Shown here: piece by piece, positions 35,001 through 44,564 of the stretch
Position numbering within the stretch: position 1 is the stretch's first letter
Layout: each line of letters starts with the position of its first letter
Source of the DNA: Madurella fahalii
Lineage: Eukaryota; Ascomycota; Sordariomycetes; Sordariales
DNA length: 64,000 nucleotides
Assembly: GCA_029876055.1 (NCBI GenBank)
Contig: CM056876.1
Span: 1,426,001-1,490,000, forward strand
Reading direction: 5' to 3'
Translations under genes and position numbers: made by a program
Notes under the pieces: model-generated
Database searches by the model: none
What the model was told of the DNA's origin: nothing
The model's input: the letters and a program-made list of their open reading frames with translations, nothing else

Positions 35001-35792
35001 ACTGGGGCTGCATCTTCCTCACAGTCATGGGAACATAGGCTCGCTTCCGTTCGCTGAACGTGCTGGCAAACGCAGTTTGGGGTTCTATCCGTGACAAATA
35101 ACCAACTTGAGGAACAGAGATCCAGGCAGAGCGGCAGGCAGAATAGCTTAGGAGGTCAGGCAAGAACCACTCCATGCCGGCTTTGATGGACCTTGCCGCG
35201 GTGACTCAGACGCAGCCCATTCTAAGAGTGATGGGATGAACACACATCGAGCGCCCCCCACAGAGACACGCCTTTAATGCTCATCAAATAATCACGCTCA
35301 TTACCGTTGACTGCGTGTGACACTGGTTTTATAACTTCCCGGCTGCGGGAGGAAACAAAATGTGAGTAGGTGAGACGCCCTCTCTGACGTAGACAGGAGA
35401 TCCCACAGCAAGCACAGTGAGGTAAGAGGCTAGAAATAGCGACGGTGGAATAAACCTTACAGTCATCTGACTAACTTCTATCTTTCAATGGATTCCGCAG
35501 TATCGGGTATTCAAGTAGTAATGTTGACTTTCAATCCGCCAAGGTTCTACTAACCTGAGCCCCGTCGGCGAAACAAAACAAACCCTTGATGGAAGCACTC
35601 TGTGCCCCTGATTGAGCACCAGCCTCATCAGAAGAATACCTGGCCCAAGCAGTACCCTCATAGCCCCTCTCAAAATCCATGGTAAGGTGACCGGCGAAAA
35701 AGTCGACGAGGAGAAAGGAAGAGCCCTTCCCTGCCTCACTCCTGCCAAGCGTAGTTCAACACGATAGAGCAAGAGGTAGATACCCCGTAAGA
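32058..35792. other. Gene-poor 3.7 kb with AT-rich stretch
   Basis: No gene is supported between the CorA-like gene and the 3' end of the flavoprotein. A stretch around 34080-34450 is AT-rich with many stops in all frames, including alternating TA at about 34200-34210, which could be the eroded remains of a mobile element. A 55-bp minisatellite follows at 34621. Short frames (for example 33154, 33598, 35485) have no domain content. Confidence 0.5.
34621..34790. repeat. 55-bp minisatellite, three copies
   Basis: Three identical or nearly identical 55-bp units, each beginning CTGGTTTGTCTTGTCTATCT, start at 34621, 34676 and 34731, with the first bases of a fourth at 34786. Because 55 is not a multiple of three, each copy would be read in a different frame, so it is not a protein repeat. 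Confidence 0.95.
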
Positions 35793-37853
35793 TCAATATG
35801 CAAAGCTCTCAACCGCCACATCCTCCCCTTCCAACCAACCCAACACCGCCTCTTGCATCTTGCCACTCGCGCAAACAAAATACCTCCTCCCCTCACCCCC
35901 CTTCCCAGAGAGCACGTCCTGCCTGCCCATCCTCCGTCTCTCAACCTCGACCCCCATCTCCCTCAACTTCGCAATCATCTCCTCCTCCTCCCCCTCCTCC
36001 GCCCCGCGATTCCCACCGTCAGCAGCACCCCCCGCCGTAACAAAAACCCTCGTCACCCGTCCCAGCCCCACCACCCTCTCAAAGGAGTCAATCGCCAGCG
36101 GCAGATCCGCAGCCCGCAGACTCCAAAGCACCTCCAGCGGCGACGCCGCCAAGGACGATGAAGATGATGATGACGACGACGACGACGACGACGACGAGCC
36201 CAGCACCCCCTCGGCCTGCGCCAGAAGCGGGGTAATCCCAATCCCGCCCGCGACAAACACGCTCCTTCTCTCACCGCCGCCATCACCCGCCGGTAGCGGA
36301 ATGCGAAACCGCGCCTCCCCCTCCCCCTGGCCGCCGCCACCGCTGCCGCCAATGGCGAGCACGGGGATCTCCAGCGCAGCGAAATCGTGGCGGATGGGGC
36401 GGGAGAAGAGCAGGCTTGTTGCGGGCCCGTGTTTGCGGAGGGTGAGTTGGATCTGGATCTCCTGCTGTTTGTCTGCGGGGGAAGGCGGTGTTGTTGTTGT
36501 TGTTGTTGCTGTTGTGGTTGGTGGTGGTGGTGTTGGGGGAGGAGGGTTGGAGATGGTAAAGGTGCGGATGAAGTCGTCATTGAGGCTCTGCGGGTCCGCG
36601 TCGTTCATGTGGCTCCACCCCAGGTCGAGCTCGCGCGAGAAGTCGAGGGTTATGTGCTGCCCCGGGAGCCAGGTTAAGTTGGGTTGGCTGTTACCGCTGG
36701 TGGTCTGAGGCGGTTGTAGAGAAAAGGTGAAGCGGGCTATGGTTGGGGTGAGAGGCTCTTTGCGGAGGAGGATGGCGGTTGCAAGAGGGGATGTTGGGGG
36801 TTGGTGGAGGAGAGCGGAAGATCCCTCGGTGGCGAGCCGGCGGACGGGTGGGTTGTAGGGGCTGGGTTCGCCTGGCGAGCCGCGGAAGGGGAGGCTATCG
36901 TTGATGAAAAGGGCTTCGTGGACGGTGATTTTGACGGCGAGCTTGGTGTGCGGCATAAGTGCTGCCGCTGAGGGACCAACGAGGATTTCGGTCTCGCCAG
37001 TGAGGTAGAGGACGTCCGAGGTGTCGTAGTTGGGGATGGCGATGCCCACCCGCGGATTAGTGTGCAGGTTGCCGAGGGTTTGGTAAAGCCGGTTACCAGA
37101 AAACTCAGGATACACCAGAACTACTCCTCCACCATCGCCGCCATCTTCAGGGGGCGAGTTGCTGACAACGCGGACAAAGCCAGCGGGGCCTCCGCGATGA
37201 TTCGTGTCCATCGTTTGCCTGTTGGTGGACGTGAGGAAGAACATGTCTGCCTTCTCAATCAAGGCTAATGCCTCTGTTGACAGAGGTAAAGAGGACGATA
37301 CCAGTTTCGGCGATGGTATGTGAGCGCGAATCGTCTTCTTGTTGAGATATTTGGGGCAGTTACCCAGACTCTCTTCGACGAGCATGCCGACCTGGACTTC
37401 GCCGATGGTCTCGCTATCTGGCCGCCCTGCAATTGTGCCGACCACCATCTTTCCTGCTAGCTTAACTCGGTCTCGGGTTTCGAGGTCGATGCTCAGTGCG
37501 CTCATCGTATTGCTCTCTACAGGCTGTATCACTTCTCCCTCGGCTGCTCTACCTAGCAAGGCCTTCACTACGGGGTCATGGACCCTGTCAACCACACTTT
37601 GCATGCCGAGAACACCTTGTGCCACGCGTCGCGCAAAGCCGCGCATCCCGCCCCAGATGGAAGTCCATGGCCTGCCTTGGTCGTCCAGTGCCCCGACAGC
37701 CAGGAGCGGCGAGACTGTAACGCGGTAGGCGTATGAAGGCGGCAGTCCGGCACTAGTAGGGTTCTCTCGACTCGAGGTGGGCACTTTCAAGAGAGCATGT
37801 ATGGCCTTCTCGCCTGGGTGCCAGTCGTGGGATTGTTCCAAAAGTGTTGCCAT
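35793..37853 (-). CDS. PNPOx-like / ferredoxin-reductase-like fusion flavoprotein
   Basis: Single-exon oxidoreductase of 686 residues from ATG 37853. An in-frame ATG at 37985 would add 44 residues beginning with a hydrophobic stretch; I prefer 37853 because its start (MATLLEQSHDWHPGEKAIH) resembles the usual beginning of the family. The N-terminal half is an FMN-binding split-barrel of the pyridoxamine-phosphate-oxidase type (DDQGRPWTSIWGG, MFFLTSTNR, HTNPRVGIAI). The C-terminal half is a reductase module with an FAD motif RTFTIS (RxYS-like) and an NAD(P) Rossmann motif GGIGITPLLAQ. No 2Fe-2S cysteine cluster follows, so the chain ends at the reductase. Low-complexity insertions interrupt it: a Pro/Thr tract in the FAD part and about 16 serines in the NAD part. 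Likely function: electron transfer from NAD(P)H through FAD to FMN. Substrate unknown. Confidence 0.85.
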   Translation of the reverse strand: MATLLEQSHDWHPGEKAIHALLKVPTSSRENPTSAGLPPSYAYRVTVSPLLAVGALDDQGRPWTSIWGGMRGFARRVAQGVLGMQSVVDRVHDPVVKALLGRAAEGEVIQPVESNTMSALSIDLETRDRVKLAGKMVVGTIAGRPDSETIGEVQVGMLVEESLGNCPKYLNKKTIRAHIPSPKLVSSSLPLSTEALALIEKADMFFLTSTNRQTMDTNHRGGPAGFVRVVSNSPPEDGGDGGGVVLVYPEFSGNRLYQTLGNLHTNPRVGIAIPNYDTSDVLYLTGETEILVGPSAAALMPHTKLAVKITVHEALFINDSLPFRGSPGEPSPYNPPVRRLATEGSSALLHQPPTSPLATAILLRKEPLTPTIARFTFSLQPPQTTSGNSQPNLTWLPGQHITLDFSRELDLGWSHMNDADPQSLNDDFIRTFTISNPPPPTPPPPTTTATTTTTTPPSPADKQQEIQIQLTLRKHGPATSLLFSRPIRHDFAALEIPVLAIGGSGGGGQGEGEARFRIPLPAGDGGGERRSVFVAGGIGITPLLAQAEGVLGSSSSSSSSSSSSSSSLAASPLEVLWSLRAADLPLAIDSFERVVGLGRVTRVFVTAGGAADGGNRGAEEGEEEEMIAKLREMGVEVERRRMGRQDVLSGKGGEGRRYFVCASGKMQEAVLGWLEGEDVAVESFAY

Positions 37854-37985
37854 GGCTGGGGAGGGGAAATGGCTGATGTTGCTGACAATGTCGAATGGCG
37901 CGGGGAAGGCCAGGTCTTGGGAAATCACCAAACCAGAGCGAAGACAAAGCGCTGCTACGGCATAAATAAGAACTGTTAAAAGCAT

Positions 37986-38879
37986 GCCTCGGTCACCAAA
38001 TTATATGACGTGCAACGCTCGTGCCGGAAATCGTTGTATGTATACCGGGTCGTCGACGTGTAGAAAGGGGATGATCTTGCTTGGTCATCTTACAAATCCA
38101 TTGGAAGGCGTTTGACAGGGCAAAGGGCGCATTCTTCGGGTAAGGTATTAATCTCACAAATCACCCTCGGGCCGGTCTTTCAACTTGAAGGCGAGCCATA
38201 AAAACTGAACATAGAATAAAATAAATAGAAAAAAAAAAAAAAACCATTCACCATTGCATTACCTGGCCCTGTGTGACCGCTGACACAGTTTGGCTCATGA
38301 GCGACTCCCCGTCTTAGTTTCTGCGAATCACATCCCTCAATGCATCGTACTCACATTGCCCCTTTCCGGACAGCCACTCATCCTTGCGCTGACCTTCTTC
38401 TGGCTTCCGAAGGCGCGTGAAGCAGGTTATGGTTAACGATCAACACTGTCATTTCTAACTGGTGGCGTGGGGATGTGGCGGCGAAAGGGAGGCGCCAAAT
38501 GGTGTCGACTATTGAACCCACGTGGATGAGTAATAGTAAGCAAGAGACGCCGTCGGAGTTGCCGACGAGGGCGTAATGGATGCTTTGGAGGTAGGTAGCT
38601 GCAACTTGAACGGATTGCTCATAAAGAATGAAGAATATATTCGGCATGCCAAGAGGCTTCGTGTCCGGTCATCAATCCATACCCAATGCAATAATATGTA
38701 CAATTGATAACAAGACCGGGTCCCGTTTTAGGTCCGATAGATCATAGAAGTCTAGCCCAGGTCTCGGGCAAAGGAAGGCGGTTGACATCCACTCTCGAGA
38801 GTCATTAATGGAACATCAATTACCATCAACTCGAGGGTCCCATCATAATCGTTTTCGAAGAAATATGCAAACCAAACGT
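37986..38879. other. Intergenic, flavoprotein promoter and Kch1 3' region
   Basis: About 0.9 kb between two minus-strand genes, with an A-rich run at about 38229-38243. No coding frame with domain content. The bases 37854-37985 could be a coding extension of the flavoprotein or its 5' leader. Confidence 0.5.
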
Positions 38880-40922
38880 CTAAAACCTCGGCTCGCTTCC
38901 CCTCTCCAGATCTTGGTTCCATCCATTCCCGAATCCGCGAGGCGGCCCTCTAGTGCTGTTGGCCGTCATCGGGTTCGGCCGACTTGCATACTCGTACTCG
39001 CCGCTGTTTTGCATTTGTGGGTAAGTCCCCGCAGGCACCATATTCCTCAGTGAACTGTTACTAGGACTCTGCTGATGGTACGGTTGGCCTGCGCTCGGCA
39101 TACTCCTCAGCGACCCATTGTTGCCGGTTGGCTGATGGAATGACCGCATCGGTGCCGTCATGCTTCTCGGCGGAGGGAACTGGGGCGGGCCTCGGGGAGA
39201 CACGGGATTTGTAGCGCTGCGCATCGGGTATCCGTCCGGACCCATGCCGCGCGGCGACATTGGATTGCTGCGATATGAGGTCATCGACGGCGCAGGGCTA
39301 CCGCGTCCGCTCGAATAGTCATCAAAGGGCGACCGAATTTCGTTGGTACCAGGCCGCCTATCTCTAGCTTGGTTTGGTCCCGGCCCTCTGTAACCGTTGG
39401 GAGCATTAACTGGGGACCGTACCGGGGACGGAAGCCCCGGCATAGTCTCGGACCCGTAGGTTGCGCGGCCGGCTGCATAGCCGCCACTGAGAGACGAGCC
39501 GTTTGAAGTCATCCGCTGGAGCCCGGGCCCGGGCCCGGGCCCGAAGCCCCCGTTGGATGGCCCAGTGGCGCTGCGGAGAGGCGAATAGCCCTCGAGGTCG
39601 ATGGGCGGCAACGTAGGAATAGGCGACCCCGAACGGGTCACGCCCATCTCGGCAGCTCCGTTAACAAGTGACGATTTGACCGAGTATTGACTTGTTGATG
39701 TCGTCATGGTTGCGGACCGCATTGGCTTCTGGCCAAGAGCGCTCATCTCGAAGCTCCCCGGGGTATTTGGGCGAGAGGGCTTCTCTGACAGGGAAGCGAA
39801 AGTATCGGACCGTTTGAGCGATGGCATCTCAGGGAGGCTGTCGTCGCCCAGCATTGGCAGCGATGGCTGCATCGTCATGGGTCTTGCCTCACCGTTCTTC
39901 TTCGCCGCCTTGAACTCGGCCCTTTTCCTCTTTTCCTCCTCATCGGCCATCGCCTTGTTGATTTTGATGGAGACGATCTGCTTCAGTCGCTTGTTGACCT
40001 TGCGCTCACAGAAGCCGGTCAAGCCACCGTCTTCGCGAGGGATGTAACTCCAGAGAAAGAAGACAAAGAACAGGGCCGCCAGCAGCAGCGACAGAAGAGA
40101 AAAGAGCCAGATAATGAGAGTGAAAAGCATGCCAGACAAGATAACGGCTTGTTGGGGTTCTTCGGTCGCAAGCGCCCTGATCTTATCGAAGAAGCTGCTG
40201 AGCGAGGTCTCGAAGTTGGATCCCTGGATTTGGAGCCTATCGTTGTAAAGAGAATAAAGCGTGAGCGCATTGATGGCCTGGCGCGGTCCAGAGCAGAGCA
40301 GAACGCGAATCCAGGCTGGTAAAGAAGGTCAGCAAAGTCGGAGAAGAATAAATGGATAAACAAGCTTACATTGGAAGCTGAAAAAGGTGAAGAGAGCAAT
40401 GTACTCGGCCCCCTTTTTACTCTTTGTCAGCTCAGCAAAGACCAGGAACCGCCTCCATCCTCCGCCTTTGCCGAAGCGAACACACTCCAAGCGCGCAGCT
40501 AAGCTGTCCAAGAATGATTCGGCAACGCTTCCTCGCCGCATGATCCTGACGGCGCGGAGATACTCGAAGCCAAGATTGACGAAGGAGAGGATGATGCAGA
40601 CAGTGAATATCCATTTTGAGATGTCAAATGGCACAATCTGCGCGGGTTCGATGGATGACGACCACTTGTTGAAAGCCAGGAGTTGGTAGGCGGTGAACGT
40701 ATCAACGGCATAGACGGCGACCGAAGTCAATAGAGTCAACCAGAGATAGCCGTAAGCAAATGGAGCGAAGCAAGACGTCGACTTGAAGTCGTTGAGACTC
40801 TAGAGCAAACGATTAGCTACCGACTGAAGTTAGGCCGTTTATCCCATATCACTCACGATGAAGTCCCATTTCTGCTCCGGATGAACCTCGACATCGCGCC
40901 GGCGGTGACTGAGGAAACCCAT
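38880..40922 (-). CDS. Kch1/Prm6-type potassium transport membrane protein
   Basis: Member of the fungal Kch1/Prm6 family, plasma-membrane proteins needed for low-affinity K+ uptake linked to calcium signalling in yeast. Exon 1 (40922-40857) encodes MGFLSHRRRDVEVHPEQKWD. The acceptor TCTAG joins SLNDFKSTSCFAPFAYGY, then YLWLTLLTSVAVYAVD (first membrane segment), a second segment around KWIFTVCIILSFVNLGFEYL, a loop with GWRRFLVFAELTKSKKGAEY, and, after a short intron, SWIRVLLCSGPRQAINALTLYSLY. The last big exon starts inside a strong membrane segment (LFTLIIWLFSLLSLLLAALFF) followed by SYIPREDGG. The remaining ~350 residues are a disordered Ser/Pro/Arg cytosolic tail with a Gly-Pro repeat (encoded at about 39523-39545). 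The start is the first ATG, with the family-typical EQKWDF following. Stop TAG at 38882-38880. Confidence 0.9.
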
Positions 40923-41858
40923 GTCGTTGACGGCGCAAACCAGGCGCGGAAGAACCAGGCGAGCCGATGGAAGAAGGTGAGGGTATCGACGCTGTCGAGG
41001 AATTGGAGGAATGTTAGACACAAGTCAATGTGTCGTCGGGGTATCTCAAAAGACCGAATAAGTTCAACGACGTTGCGGCCCGCCGTCTGCACAAGTCGCT
41101 CCTCGCCCGCGAAGGTGCCGACTGTGCCCGGGTTGGTGGTGAAGAGACTCCAACAGTGACGCAGTCGACCAGTGAAGAGAAAACGAAGGAAACGTCAGTA
41201 AGTGGGTCGAGATGATGGATGAACAAGGCCGGCGGGGGCCTCGACAGTGGTGTCCCTGCTTCTACCGCATTGTTGAAGTCGTCGGGGATCCCTATTGTTG
41301 AGCGAGAGTGCGACCAACGCGCGTACAGGGAGCACGTTGGCCGAGTCTTGCGGGCCTAGAGTCTGCCGAGTCGCGACAGGTCGGCTCCCGGTGTCTTTGA
41401 GATGTGGGAAGAGGACCGGTGGCCTGGATAGGCGCGCGGGTTCCAAGTGAATAGGTGCAGTGTAAATGGACAGAGGGCTGTGGGCCGTCGTCCGAGTTTG
41501 ATCGGCTGGGCCGAAATACCAACACCCGAGTGTCAGGTCGACCGAAGCGGAAAAGATGTGACGGGGCTGCAGAGAGGGGTCCCTGTTGTAACGGCGTCTG
41601 TCGCCAATTGTTCGACGAGCTGACAGCGGGAGACTGGGTAGGGACGCTGTTTGTCCCTGACACAATGCAAATGAATGGCTGCTATTGATGGACAATAGCT
41701 AAAAGAATGAATGAATGGACACTCGGTCACTATGAAGACTCGATGTCGGTGGAGGCCGCCTTGACAGTTCACAGAGGAGCCCCGGGACGAAAGGGCGAGG
41801 GGGAATCTGTGACAGGAGTGGAGGATAAAGGGGACCTCCCGCGGAAGGAAGAGAAGGG

Positions 41859-41892
<34 letters not shown>

Positions 41893-42926
41893 AGACAGGG
41901 GCCGCTACCCCAGGGCCCACAACCGAACTCGATCGGATCGCTGGCCCGGATTGGCTGTCGCCGTTCAGGCCATTGCGGGGAAAGGAGCCACTAGGAGCCC
42001 GATCCCACGATCCATACAGAAATTTTTCTAATTTCCGTGCCAGACCTCCAATTTTCTGTCTGGAAATCCCTGGGCTTATCCACCCACATCTTCAACCCTT
42101 CACCCTTGCGGGCGGGAGGCTTTCCTCGCTTGGTTGATTGGCCGGTGCCGTGCCCTTGCATGCTTCCATCCCAGGTTGAAACATCGTGCCAACCACGGAC
42201 CAAAATTCTTCATCCCGACTGCTTTGTGAGACACGGAGACACGAACCCGAAGGAGCAAAAGCGCGCGGTGGCGGCTGCAACGGCACCCACGGCATCGCGG
42301 CACCAGGGCGCCGTGGCTTGTGGCCCATTCAGGATCAAACCGTAGAGCGGCCCGCACCGCATGTGGCTAGTGTACAGAGCAAAGGGATTCTGTTCTAATT
42401 TTCGCTCGATTGGCTCACACGCGCGGCAGAGCGTCAGCACATCAGCCCGACTGCGAGCTGTACCAATGGTTTGGCTCTCTGTTGGAAGCGACAGTGACAC
42501 CAAACAGCCTAATTACAAAAAAAAAAGCCCAAGTCTTAACGTCGAATCGAAACAGCGGTGGACTTTGTACGGAATACATCTGCAAGGTGCCACTCGCAGG
42601 CGTGCTTACCGCGCGCTTGTCAATCACCCGTATGTGGACTAACCTCGAATCTCGACGTCGTGCATCTCGAGCTTTCTCTTTCCACGGCGATCCGCAAGAC
42701 CCGTTGGTGACCGTGTTCTTAGTTTTGAGACCTGTCTAACTGCAGCGACTCTAATGTACCGGTTAAACTAGGCGATTAACGTCGAGATGATTCTTAGATT
42801 CTCGGGGCCTCTCAAGAAGCTGGCCAAAACTCCTCGAATTCGCGCCGCATAGCAAGAGAATAGCTAGGCGGAAAACCCACGTAGGGATGGGGGGTACCTT
42901 CCCCCCGCTGATCCGACCGCACCTCC
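40923..42926. other. Intergenic upstream of Kch1-type gene, with hexanucleotide repeat
   Basis: 2 kb between two minus-strand genes. It contains the promoter of the Kch1-type gene and, at 41860-41900, about six or seven copies of AGGGAC. Short frames on both strands lack domains. No RNA gene recognised. Confidence 0.5.
41860..41900. repeat. AGGGAC hexanucleotide microsatellite
   Basis: Tandem copies of AGGGAC/GGGACA, nearly perfect with one A-for-G change at the 3' end. It lies in intergenic sequence. Confidence 0.9.
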
Positions 42927-43712
42927 TCACTCGGCCTTCTTCTCACCACCAAACTCCTCCTCCATCGCTTTCCCAATGGCCATCCTCAACTCCATTTGTT
43001 CCGTCTCGGTCAACCCCTTAGCACTACCCCTCCTCCTCCGCCAGCTCACCTCCGTCTCCCTCAGCCTCGCCTCCTCATCCTCCTCCCCGTTCGCAAACTC
43101 GTAACTCCTCCACTCGGTATTCTCCCACCCGGTCCCCTTCTGCATATTCATCCCGTCCCAATCCTGCGTCAAGAAGTGCAGGAACCCGCCGTGCGTGACG
43201 ACCACGATGTGCGCATCCTTCCCGGGGTTCTCCGCCCCCCACCGCCTCCCCACCTCCCTCAACCAGACCCTCGCCCTCCGCGCCCGCGCCTCCAGCTTCC
43301 CCATCTCGGGCGCGTACGGGCTGCCCGCGGATTTGTCGTGCCACCCGGGCGTCAGCAGCCCCAAGTCCACCGTCCCCGCATGGGCCCCCGCGCCGAACTC
43401 GGCCGCCAGCTTCTCCGCCGGCGAGCCGGTGTCGCACGGCAGGTTGGACACTTCCTGCACGTCGGGCAGCGCCATCACCTTGTGGCCGGCGCGCACGGCG
43501 GGCTCGAACGAGAGCAGGCAGGTGTACAGCGTCCTGCGGAAGGGCGAGGCCACGAGGTGGGTCAGCTGCGAGTGGAAGGGGAAGGACTTGCAGAGGAGGC
43601 TGCATTGCTCCCTGCCGAGCGGGGTCAGGTTCGGGTCCGGGAGGGCATGGTTTGCCGGGGTGAGGTTGTGGAAGCCTTGGGCGTGGCGGACGAGGTGGAT
43701 GTAGGTGGGCAT
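42927..43712 (-). CDS. Histidine phosphatase (phosphoglycerate mutase-like), 261 residues
   Basis: Single-exon member of the histidine phosphatase superfamily. The catalytic signature is at the N-terminus, LVRHAQGFHN (RHG-type, with Ala in place of Gly), residues 7-16, followed by LTPLGREQC and a second conserved region SPFRRTLYTCLL (the catalytic Arg). The second catalytic His is in VVVTHGGFLHFL near residue 175. The Ala in RHA and the fungal-type insert place it with the broad fungal phosphoglycerate-mutase-like group, whose members act on small phosphorylated molecules; it is not the glycolytic enzyme. Substrate unknown. A CT microsatellite on the plus strand (about 43739-43790) lies directly upstream of the start, in the likely 5' leader. 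The start is the first ATG and places the catalytic block correctly. Confidence 0.9.
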   Translation of the reverse strand: MPTYIHLVRHAQGFHNLTPANHALPDPNLTPLGREQCSLLCKSFPFHSQLTHLVASPFRRTLYTCLLSFEPAVRAGHKVMALPDVQEVSNLPCDTGSPAEKLAAEFGAGAHAGTVDLGLLTPGWHDKSAGSPYAPEMGKLEARARRARVWLREVGRRWGAENPGKDAHIVVVTHGGFLHFLTQDWDGMNMQKGTGWENTEWRSYEFANGEEDEEARLRETEVSWRRRRGSAKGLTETEQMELRMAIGKAMEEEFGGEKKAE

Positions 43713-44564
43713 TCTGTCTTTTCTCCCTGTCTTTCTGCCTCTGTTTCTCTCTCTCTCTCTCTCCCTCTTCGTTTCTCTTTCTAAATTGGTTGGGCTGCGT
43801 CGGTTGCTTCGACAAGGAAGTGGAAGAGAGGTAAGTGAATGAAGGGAGGGTTAGAAGACGGACTGATGACGCAGCGGTGCCGAGGATAAGATTGACGGAG
43901 ACGTGGAAGAGCTTAGCGGATGGAAGCCCGGATGGGACAAGCAAGTCGGAAGAACGCTGGAAGTTTATATATGCAGGAATTTAAAGGGAAAGGGAGAGGT
44001 GAGTCACGCTGATTCGGGCTAGAGTCCGATGCATGGCTTGACAACGGTGTTGTGCCCCACCCCCCGATGAGTCCCGGAGCCCACTTTGAAGCAGCTTCGG
44101 CTCTCAAAGCACCGAGAAACGGACATAACGTCCAATCACGGAGCTCCGTCCTCTCTCCGTGGTGACCACGGGCACGCCCGGCGGCCGTCATTGGCCGGAT
44201 GACCCACATTACGTCAGCGCTGGACAACTGGACCCCCCGAGTTCATGGTCCGGGATTCCGAGGTAAGACAGCTAAATGACAACTCGATACTGCACAGGAA
44301 CCCACTCACTTTCTCCTATCTAACTTAGTGTGTTGGTAACGGATGCCAATTTGCCCTCAGAATGCCATCAACGCATTCAAGTCCTGATCACTCTCCCACA
44401 CTTTTTACATATCTCGGTCATCTATGCATTTGGCGTAAAGCTGCCCATGTGTGTGCTTCCTATAAATGCCATACCGGATCTTACATCCCCAATGATCAAA
44501 TACGCGCGTGCTCCGATGTAAACAAACCATGACGTACTCCTTTCCTGAGTAAACTCCCAAGCTT
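43713..44564. other. Intergenic, phosphatase promoter with CT microsatellite
   Basis: About 850 bp between the phosphatase and the 3' end of Vps27. It includes the CT-rich stretch at about 43739-43790. No coding gene seen. Confidence 0.5.

Noticed and set aside
41699..41994. Frames over the AGGGAC repeat on both strands.
   Set aside because: Translation of a microsatellite; no independent support.
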